In this document: piece after piece, positions 59,012 to 64,000 of the stretch | Numbering within the stretch: the stretch's first letter is position 1 | How the letters are laid out: each line of letters starts with the position of its first letter | Origin: Christiangramia forsetii KT0803 | GTDB lineage: Bacteria; Bacteroidota; Bacteroidia; Flavobacteriales; Flavobacteriaceae | Reading direction: 5' to 3' | Length of the DNA: 64,000 bases | Assembly (NCBI RefSeq): GCF_000060345.1 | Contig: NC_008571.1 | Span: 2,542,001 to 2,606,000 of the forward strand | Position numbers and translations under genes: made by a program | The notes under the pieces: generated by a model | The model's input: the letters and a program-made list of their open reading frames with translations, nothing else | What the model was told of the DNA's origin: nothing | Database searches by the model: none

Positions 59012-59293
59012 TTAAGCGTAAGCCAGGGGCTTTATTAATCGATTAATTCTGTTATGTTCCCTCGAACAATTACGATTGTTTCTTACTTCAAAAATTGAAA
59101 CAATCTGCTCGTCTAATACATTTTGAACATTTCCTTTTTTAGCAAATTCCCTCATTACTCTTTCTACATAAAATTTTGCATCGTAATAACTAATTCCCCA
59201 TAGCTCCATAAGTTGAATACTATTCTGGCGAATTATAAAGTCTATATCTTCAAGACTTAGGAAATTGAACTTTAACTGGATTAGATTTACCAT
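59012..59293 (-). CDS. Hypothetical early phage protein
   Basis: A 93-aa protein, hydrophobic first half (LIQLKFNFLSLEDIDFIIRQ) and basic C-terminus (NNRNCSREHNRINRLIKPLA). It has no known domain. It is one of the first genes of the early operon. Confidence 0.5.
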   Translation of the reverse strand: MVNLIQLKFNFLSLEDIDFIIRQNSIQLMELWGISYYDAKFYVERVMREFAKKGNVQNVLDEQIVSIFEVRNNRNCSREHNRINRLIKPLAYA

Positions 59294-59325
59294 AATTGAA
59301 AATTTTTAGTTTGAATATTTATTGA

Positions 59326-59586
59326 TTACTTAACAACCAAAGCCTCTAAGCTCTTGGCGTGTTTCTCGTTTTCTTCTTTGTAGTGGAGGTAAGCTTTAAG
59401 TATGAATTTTTCAATCCTTTGGCTTTCATAATGACCTTTAATAACATTTCGGAATATTTGAGGATCTTTATAATACCCACCTCCACGCTCTTTTTTGAAC
59501 CTATTCTTTTTAGCAAAATCCATAAGTTTACATCCGTAATTGCTGCCTAGTTCTGCTATAATAACTTGTCCTTGTTCTGGTGTCAT
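59326..59586 (-). CDS. Hypothetical early phage protein
   Basis: An 86-aa basic helical protein (AELGSNYGCKLMDFAKKNRF, then DPQIFRNVIKGHYESQRIEK). It may bind nucleic acid. Its ATG overlaps the stop of the 19-aa leader peptide (ATGA). Confidence 0.55.
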   Translation of the reverse strand: MTPEQGQVIIAELGSNYGCKLMDFAKKNRFKKERGGGYYKDPQIFRNVIKGHYESQRIEKFILKAYLHYKEENEKHAKSLEALVVK

Positions 59587-59642
59587 CGGTATTCCCTTAT
59601 TTCCGTTTCAAATCTTTTATCGTAGATTTGTTTTTGTTTCAT
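59583..59642 (-). CDS. 19-aa peptide at the start of the early operon
   Basis: MKQKQIYDKRFETEIREYR. It is the first reading frame after the early promoter, about 14 bases downstream of the -7 box, and its stop overlaps the next start (ATGA). It is either a small protein or a coupling leader peptide. Confidence 0.4.
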   Translation of the reverse strand: MKQKQIYDKRFETEIREYR

Positions 59643-59655
59643 TTTTATTATGGTG

Positions 59656-59685
59656 CTAATATACAACTGAATTACAACTTTACAA
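59656..59685 (-). promoter_or_regulatory. Early lytic promoter
   Basis: On the minus strand TTG (59685-59683), exactly 19 bases, then TATATTAG (59663-59656), one base from TAnnTTTG. It drives the early operon leftward and overlaps the repeated TACAAC operator half-sites. Confidence 0.65.
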
Positions 59686-59710
59686 CAACAAAATGTATAA
59701 AAGTTGTATT
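59661..59710. promoter_or_regulatory. Repressor operator region
   Basis: The half-site TACAAC occurs three times in a row (59662, 59673 and 59681) and its inverse GTTGTA at 59703. The 9-bp arms TACAACTTT and AAAGTTGTA form a perfect inverted repeat around 18 bases. This lies between the divergent early promoter and the repressor gene, as expected for CI-type control of both. Confidence 0.6.
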
Positions 59711-59731
59711 CAATATGTTAAATTTTCAGGT

Positions 59732-60424
59732 ATGGCCGAGAAGCCTAGTAAAATCAGGGGGTATAAATTCAGAAAAGCTGTCGAATCTTTAGGATTGGAA
59801 AACCCAATTGCAGAAATTTCAACTAATATTAAATATGATAAAGGTAATTTATCTAAAATAATCAACAACAAATTACAACCTTCTAAAAGTGTTGTAGAAA
59901 AATTTGAGAATTTCTACAACTTGAAGATTGAGGATTTTAAATATGATAATTTTTCAGAAGAAGCTTTGCCTGTAGATTTTAATAGTTATATGAAAATACC
60001 TATTATAAACCATAGGGCAAGGGCTGGTTTTCTGTCAGGTTGGGGTGATCCAGAGTATATTCAAGAGCTACCTACTACACTATGGGAAGTTGACAAAGAG
60101 TACAAAGGTAAATATGTTTGCTTTGAAGTTACCGGTGACAGTATGGATAACAATACCAGGGAAAGTATTGTCGAGAATGATACTTTATTATGCAGGGAGA
60201 TTCAAAGAGTACACTGGAAAAATAAGCTCCATCTGCATAGATGGAAAAATTTTGTAATTGTCCATAGAGAAGAAGGCATATTAATAAAGAGAGTTCTTGA
60301 ACATGATACCGAAACAGGTAAATTGATTCTTCAATCGCTTAATCCTATGTATGAAGATCAAACAGTTTATATGGATGATCTCATAGCTATTTTCAATGTG
60401 ATTGATATTAAAAGAAGTTTGTAA
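59732..60424 (+). CDS. CI/LexA-like phage repressor (HTH plus S24 peptidase)
   Basis: A 230-aa repressor. An N-terminal HTH (residues about 10-65; IAEISTNIKYDKGNLSKIIN) is followed by a linker with an Ala-Gly cleavage site in RARAGFLSGW, then an S24 domain with the catalytic Ser in VTGDSMD and Lys in LIKRVLEHD. RecA-stimulated self-cleavage would induce the prophage. ATG at 59732 is preferred; an ATG 13 codons upstream lies in the operator. It is divergent from the early operon and upstream of a lipoprotein gene by 11 bases. Confidence 0.9.
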   Translation: MAEKPSKIRGYKFRKAVESLGLENPIAEISTNIKYDKGNLSKIINNKLQPSKSVVEKFENFYNLKIEDFKYDNFSEEALPVDFNSYMKIPIINHRARAGFLSGWGDPEYIQELPTTLWEVDKEYKGKYVCFEVTGDSMDNNTRESIVENDTLLCREIQRVHWKNKLHLHRWKNFVIVHREEGILIKRVLEHDTETGKLILQSLNPMYEDQTVYMDDLIAIFNVIDIKRSL

Positions 60425-60435
60425 AAGTATATAAA

Positions 60436-60951
60436 ATGAAAAAACTATTTACCCTTATACTAATAACATTATTAATTTCTTGCGCAGTAGAGGATGATGT
60501 TAAAATTAAAAATGGTGTGAGGGAATATCTCAAGGAAACTTTGCATAATCCAAATTCATTAGAAGAAATTGATTGGAATATAAATAGAGAATGGAAATTT
60601 AAGCTTAAGGATTCTGCAGATACTAATAGCCCCATGATTTTAGATGTTGAATCTATGTCTCAAAAAAACGATAGTATTTCTGAGATGAAATTTGTAAGAT
60701 TAACTTACCGTGCTGAAAATGGATATGGAGCTCTCAGAAAATCTGAAACTTATGCTATATATTTCGAACAAACAGATATACTTCAATTTGAGGAGGCCGC
60801 ATATTCAATAAAAAATAAAATATTATTAGATATACAAGCTGATAATTTGGTTAATCCTAGAAGGTTATTTTTAAGGAATCAATTCTTTTTAAGAAACCAA
60901 GGCGAAGCTACATCGAAAGATTTTTATTTGAAATATCCTGAATTCAATTGA
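60436..60951 (+). CDS. Lipoprotein encoded behind the repressor
   Basis: A 171-aa protein with a lipoprotein signal (LLISC, Cys16). The mature part (REYLKETLHNPNSLEEIDWN, then MKFVRLTYRAENGYGALRKS) resembles small secreted domains common in Bacteroidota, of unknown function. It lies 11 bases after the repressor gene on the same strand, so it should be expressed in the lysogen. Lipoproteins in this position often block infection by related phages. Confidence 0.7.
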   Translation: MKKLFTLILITLLISCAVEDDVKIKNGVREYLKETLHNPNSLEEIDWNINREWKFKLKDSADTNSPMILDVESMSQKNDSISEMKFVRLTYRAENGYGALRKSETYAIYFEQTDILQFEEAAYSIKNKILLDIQADNLVNPRRLFLRNQFFLRNQGEATSKDFYLKYPEFN

Positions 60952-61036
60952 CTTTCCCATAATGTGCATCCCACTTCTCTCTTAACCTATCTGCGTGTTG
61001 AGTTGGAGTAATCTTTAATTTGAATTTTATATATTT
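60944..61036 (-). pseudogene. Severed integrase C-terminus
   Basis: The minus-strand frame SKYIKFKLKITPTQHADRLR, then EKWDAHYGKVN and stop, aligns with the C-terminus of the intact integrase (KYIRVTPKQHAERLMEKWNK). A stop lies two codons upstream of this stretch, so it is only a remnant. It starts 8 bases inside the lipoprotein gene end, just as the intact integrase ends inside the HNH gene end. Confidence 0.75.
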
Positions 61037-61051
61037 GCTATTCTAAATAGC

Positions 61052-61085
61052 GAAACGCCAGAAAGTTGTAGCTTACTGACGTTTC
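61052..61085. promoter_or_regulatory. Inverted repeat upstream of the HNH gene
   Basis: GAAACGCCAG and CTGACGTTTC are 10-base arms with one mismatch around a 14-base loop, 27 bases before the HNH-AP2 start. It may be a regulatory hairpin or the end of the mobile cassette. Confidence 0.4.
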
Positions 61086-61112
61086 TAACATTCACAATTA
61101 ATCTGACTAATC

Positions 61113-61733
61113 ATGAATACTTCTGCAAATCTAGACAAATCTCTTGCTTACAAAAATTTATCTTTAGAAACTTTAAAAGATGAATTTTGGCTGCCTATTC
61201 CAAAATATGAGCAATTCTATAAAGTCTCTAATTTAGGTAGAGTTCAAAGTTTAGATAGACAAAGATGGACAGGAAGTGGATACCACTTAAAGGAAGGTAT
61301 CATATTAAAACAAAGCCTTACAACTACTGGATACTTAAGAGTAAACTTATGTGAAAAAGGAAATAGAAAAGTATGGAAGGTTCATCAACTAGTCGCAATA
61401 ACTTTCTTAAGTCATACTCCTTGTGGGTTGATAAGAGTTGTAGATCATATAGATGGAAATCCTTTAAATAATAAGCTTAGCAATCTCAGAATAGTTACAA
61501 ACAGAGAGAACACTAATAACTCTAGGAAAAATACGTTGTCTAAATTTATAGGAGTTAGTTGGAATCATAATGCAGGAAAATGGAGAGCTAGTATAGTTGT
61601 TTCTAGAAAATTAATACATCTTGGTTACTATTCTGATGAAAAAAAAGCCGCAGAAGCTTATAGAAATGCTTTTAATTTAGTGAATAACAATATGGATTTA
61701 AGAAATCAATTTAAACTTCAATTAATCTCGTAG
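61113..61733 (+). CDS. NUMOD4-HNH-AP2 homing endonuclease
   Basis: A 206-aa protein. A NUMOD4 region (FWLPIPKYEQFYKVSNLGRV) is followed by an intact HNH (VVDHIDGNPLNNKLSNLRIV) and a C-terminal AP2 DNA-binding domain (FIGVSWNHNAGKWRASIVVS, then KAAEAYRNAF). It lies between a severed and an intact integrase 3' end, on the opposite strand to the integrase, and overlaps the integrase stop by 16 bases. It is probably a mobile gene that entered here. Confidence 0.9.
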   Translation: MNTSANLDKSLAYKNLSLETLKDEFWLPIPKYEQFYKVSNLGRVQSLDRQRWTGSGYHLKEGIILKQSLTTTGYLRVNLCEKGNRKVWKVHQLVAITFLSHTPCGLIRVVDHIDGNPLNNKLSNLRIVTNRENTNNSRKNTLSKFIGVSWNHNAGKWRASIVVSRKLIHLGYYSDEKKAAEAYRNAFNLVNNNMDLRNQFKLQLIS

Positions 61734-62974
61734 TGTTTATTCCATTTTTCCATAAGTCTTTCCGCATGTTGCTTCGGTGTGACCCTAATGTACTTTAGAA
61801 AATTTTTCTCGGAAGTATGCCCAGTTACATTCATTATCGTCAAAGAATCAATCCCCATCAAATAATTATTGGTTGCAAAAGATCTTCTGCAGGTATGTGA
61901 GCTTATGAGTTGCCATTTGGGAAAGTTCCCTACTTTTTTTCTCATGATATCATGATCCTTTGAATCTTTACCTATGCTTTCCATTTTAGATCCATAGGTG
62001 AAATTTTTAAACCCGGCTTCCTCAAAAACTTCTTTTATGTAAACATTGAAATTCTGGCTTTTGATTTTCCTGGGCATTCCGTATTCCTTAATAATTTCTT
62101 TAATCTGCCAGTGAACAGGAATTACAACCGTTTTTCCAGAAGTATTTTTTGTCTTTTCTGGTTTTATAGTTATGTAATCTTCTTTAATTTCTTTTACCCG
62201 GTGCCAGTCAGATATTCTTAGACCGGTCCAGCATCCTATAATAAACCAATTTCTTGCATTAAGCTGATAATCTTTTTCTGGTATGAAATCATAGATTCTT
62301 TGAATTTCACTTTCATCGCAGTAAACCGAGATCGTTTCATTATTCGGTAGGTAGAATTCATCTGATAAAATAAAGTTATTTACCGGGTGCTCTTTACTGG
62401 CAGCTTTAGCAAATACTTTTATGTTTTTAAGATCCGTTCCAATGGTATTATCTGCCAATCCTTTTCCTTCAAAATATTTTATAAATTCCGTATGAAAATG
62501 CTGATCCAGATTTTTAAAGTTTACCTGGAACTTATTTTGAGTGAATTCCTTCAGCTTATTGATAGCTCCATTGTATTTTTTTAAGGTCCCTTCAGAATAA
62601 GGTTTTTTAGTTCTGGGATTGTTATTGACTTTGGCCCACTCATAATAATTATTGCAGAATTCTAAAAAAGAAATTCCTTTCCTGTCATCTATAGACAACC
62701 ATAGCTTTTCTAAGAAAGGAATACTTATATCTTCTCCTTTCACTTTTTCTTCAAAGTGTTTTTGTATTTTTTCCAGACGCTCATTTATCTTTCCGGAATA
62801 AGCAAAAGTGGAAACTTTATCTTTTACTTTTTGTTTATTTGTGTCCCAGGCATCTGCCGGAATTTGTTCCCCGGTAGATTTCCGAAAAGGAGAAACCCCT
62901 CTTTTATAAGAGAACCTGAAAATGATCGTTGCAATATTTTTATTTTTTCTTACGTAGAATGAACTTGTAGCCAT
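61718..62974 (-). CDS. Tyrosine integrase
   Basis: A 418-aa tyrosine recombinase of the Bacteroidota phage/transposon type. It has an N-terminal arm-binding domain (MATSSFYVRKNKNIATIIFR), a SAM-like core-binding domain (residues about 105-200) and the catalytic residues Arg in CWTGLRISDW, His-x-x-Arg in SSHTCRRSFA, His in NVTGHTSEKN and Tyr in FLKYIRVTP. It inserts the phage at tRNA-Leu. It lies next to attR, and its start codon overlaps the right arm-type site, which suggests autoregulation. Confidence 0.95.
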   Translation of the reverse strand: MATSSFYVRKNKNIATIIFRFSYKRGVSPFRKSTGEQIPADAWDTNKQKVKDKVSTFAYSGKINERLEKIQKHFEEKVKGEDISIPFLEKLWLSIDDRKGISFLEFCNNYYEWAKVNNNPRTKKPYSEGTLKKYNGAINKLKEFTQNKFQVNFKNLDQHFHTEFIKYFEGKGLADNTIGTDLKNIKVFAKAASKEHPVNNFILSDEFYLPNNETISVYCDESEIQRIYDFIPEKDYQLNARNWFIIGCWTGLRISDWHRVKEIKEDYITIKPEKTKNTSGKTVVIPVHWQIKEIIKEYGMPRKIKSQNFNVYIKEVFEEAGFKNFTYGSKMESIGKDSKDHDIMRKKVGNFPKWQLISSHTCRRSFATNNYLMGIDSLTIMNVTGHTSEKNFLKYIRVTPKQHAERLMEKWNKHYEIN

Positions 62975-63010
62975 GTGTCAACATTTGTGCTAACATAATG
63001 GTTTTTATTA
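62971..63010. other. Integrase arm-type binding sites, right end
   Basis: CCATGTGTCAACATTTGTGC then TAACATAATGGTTTTTATTA matches 9864-9900. Two direct units, GTGTCAACAT and GTGCTAACAT, lie 13 bases apart. The integrase ATG (62974) is inside this block. Confidence 0.7.
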
Positions 63011-63124
63011 ACTTTTAATGTCGTTTTCTGACGTTTATAAAAAATTACATTTATGCAACGATACCGCCCTGTTCAACTGTAATCCGCTTTAAATAGTGAC
63101 GTTATAAAAACTATAGGTTATAGC

Positions 63125-63140
63125 CCCGCTCCGGGTACTA
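63125..63140 (+). other. attR core
   Basis: CCCGCTCCGGGTACTA is identical to attL at 9806-9821. It is the displaced 3' end of tRNA-Leu. Confidence 0.92.
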
Positions 63141-63315
63141 CTCTTCAAAAAATATTTTCCATAAATACATTTTAGTTTAAAAACAATCAGTCCGAACAAG
63201 GGCTTTCTTTTATGGATTATAAAATATTGTTTAATCTTTTAATGTAAAAATTAAACATTTTAACATTTTGCTAATTAAGATAAGCTTTTAATTGTTTAGT
63301 TTTGTTTAACTCCTA

Positions 63316-64000
63316 ATGATAAATATGGAACACATAAAGCAAAATTTCAGTATTAAAGATCTTGAGCATCTTAGTGGAATTAAAGCCCACACTATTAGAA
63401 TATGGGAAAAGAGATATGATATTCTTAATCCTGAACGCACAGATACTAATATTAGGAGTTATAGCAATGAAAATCTGCAAAAGTTACTGAACATAGCTTT
63501 TCTAAATAGTCACGGCTACAAGATCTCCAGAATTTCTAAAATGGAAGATAAGCAGATCAACGATCTGGTTAATAGAATCTCAGCATCATCGAGCGAAGAG
63601 AATAGAGCAAAAAACTCCTTTAAACTTGCCATGATGAGTTTTGACGACAGGCTATTTCAACGAACCTTTAATAGCCTTAGAGAAAAGAAAACCTTTAGAG
63701 AAGTCTTTTATGATGTTTTCATTCCTCTTCTGGAAGAAATTGGATTATTATGGCAAACAGACACTATTAAACCCATCCACGAACACTATATTGTAGAATT
63801 AATAAAGCAAAAGATTTATTTAAATATTGCTGATGAAAAATCTGAAGTTCCTAATGTAGATGATGAAAAACTATATGTTCTTTTTCTGCCCGACAATGAA
63901 ATTCACGACGTAGGAATACTTTACTTAAATTATGAGCTACTTAATTCCGGTAAAAATGCGATTTACCTGGGTCCTAGCCTTCCATTGAATAATATGGAGT
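63316..64000 (+). CDS. MerR-family regulator with cobalamin-binding domain (partial)
   Basis: An open frame from ATG 63316 (or ATG 63325) to the window end, about 228 aa seen. The N-terminal MerR HTH is FSIKDLEHLSGIKAHTIRIW followed by EKRYDIL. Residues about 100-185 resemble the helical cap of CarH/LitR-type photoreceptors (FIPLLEEIGLLWQ, then IHEHYIVELI). The start of the B12-binding fold is visible with EIHDVG, a variant of the DxHxxG motif. In Flavobacteriia such regulators often precede carotenoid genes, but the neighbours are outside the window. Confidence 0.85.
   Translation, partial: MINMEHIKQNFSIKDLEHLSGIKAHTIRIWEKRYDILNPERTDTNIRSYSNENLQKLLNIAFLNSHGYKISRISKMEDKQINDLVNRISASSSEENRAKNSFKLAMMSFDDRLFQRTFNSLREKKTFREVFYDVFIPLLEEIGLLWQTDTIKPIHEHYIVELIKQKIYLNIADEKSEVPNVDDEKLYVLFLPDNEIHDVGILYLNYELLNSGKNAIYLGPSLPLNNME

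Larger units (their letters stand above)
9806..63140. mobile_element. HK97-like siphovirus prophage integrated in tRNA-Leu
   Basis: This is a 53.3-kb element bounded by a 16-bp direct repeat, one copy in the tRNA-Leu 3' end and one next to the integrase. It carries integrase, repressor, early recombination and replication genes, terminases, portal, capsid, a full tail module and lysis genes in collinear order, so it looks complete. One small gene has an in-frame stop and the integrase region shows rearrangement, so viability cannot be judged from sequence alone. Confidence 0.95.

Noticed and set aside
63267-63304. Promoter for the MerR gene (TTTG and TAGTTTTG)
   Set aside because: The -7 box fits but the spacing of 26 bases is wrong for the 19-base rule, so I did not list it.

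Overview
The window looks like a chromosome segment of a marine-type Flavobacteriaceae bacterium (Gramella/Christiangramia-like, inferred). The support is AT-rich DNA, almost no Shine-Dalgarno sites, promoters of the Bacteroidota form TTG-N19-TAnnTTTG, and typical Bacteroidota housekeeping lipoproteins. About 53 kb of it is one complete-looking tailed-phage prophage.

Layout. (1) 1-9805, left chromosomal flank: a PLP cysteine synthase, a LolC/E-like permease, a NamZ-type (DUF1343) lipoprotein, a YkgJ cysteine-cluster protein, two methyltransferases, a metalloprotease lipoprotein, an FKBP isomerase, an S4 RNA-binding protein, a phosphoribosyltransferase and shikimate kinase. These are followed by two tRNA-Lys genes, the ends of a decayed third copy, and tRNA-Leu(GAG). 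Three copies of an 80-90 bp hairpin repeat lie between genes. (2) 9806-63140, prophage integrated in the 3' end of tRNA-Leu, with a 16-bp duplicated core at each end and matching integrase arm-type sites just inside. (3) 63141-64000, right flank, with the start of a MerR/cobalamin-binding regulator that runs off the window.

Prophage organisation. Nearly all lytic genes are on the minus strand and are read from right to left. The lysogeny side (59.7-61.7 kb, plus strand) has a CI/LexA-like S24 repressor, a lipoprotein likely co-transcribed with it, and an HNH-AP2 homing endonuclease. The integrase (61.7-63.0 kb) is on the minus strand. The early region (59.6-42.3 kb) holds regulators, an SbcC-like ATPase, RecT, an MBL-fold protein, a short NdpA-like protein, an OB-fold protein, a replication initiator with internal 11-bp iterons, two DNA methyltransferases and many small proteins. 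Then come VRR-NUC and HNH nucleases, a PAPS-reductase-like protein, small and large terminase, portal, minor head protein, scaffold, decoration protein, major capsid protein, connectors, major tail protein, a tail-chaperone pair with an apparent -1 frameshift, a 1325-aa tape measure, baseplate/fibre proteins, a beta-helix tail spike with a lipobox, holins, endolysin and a spanin-like protein. The gene order is that of an HK97-type siphovirus.

The most interesting structure is in details that gene calling does not explain. A leader motif (minus strand TCAACAATTAATA) sits directly before many early-gene starts and often supplies the upstream gene's stop codon. A 66-67 bp element with conserved ends precedes scaffold, tape-measure and Tal genes. 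Five iterons lie inside the replication gene. A secreted-protein gene is bracketed by two terminators. A second, severed integrase C-terminus lies beyond the homing endonuclease. A tRNA-like structure lacks a normal anticodon arm, and a conserved-looking small gene has an in-frame TAA at codon 8.
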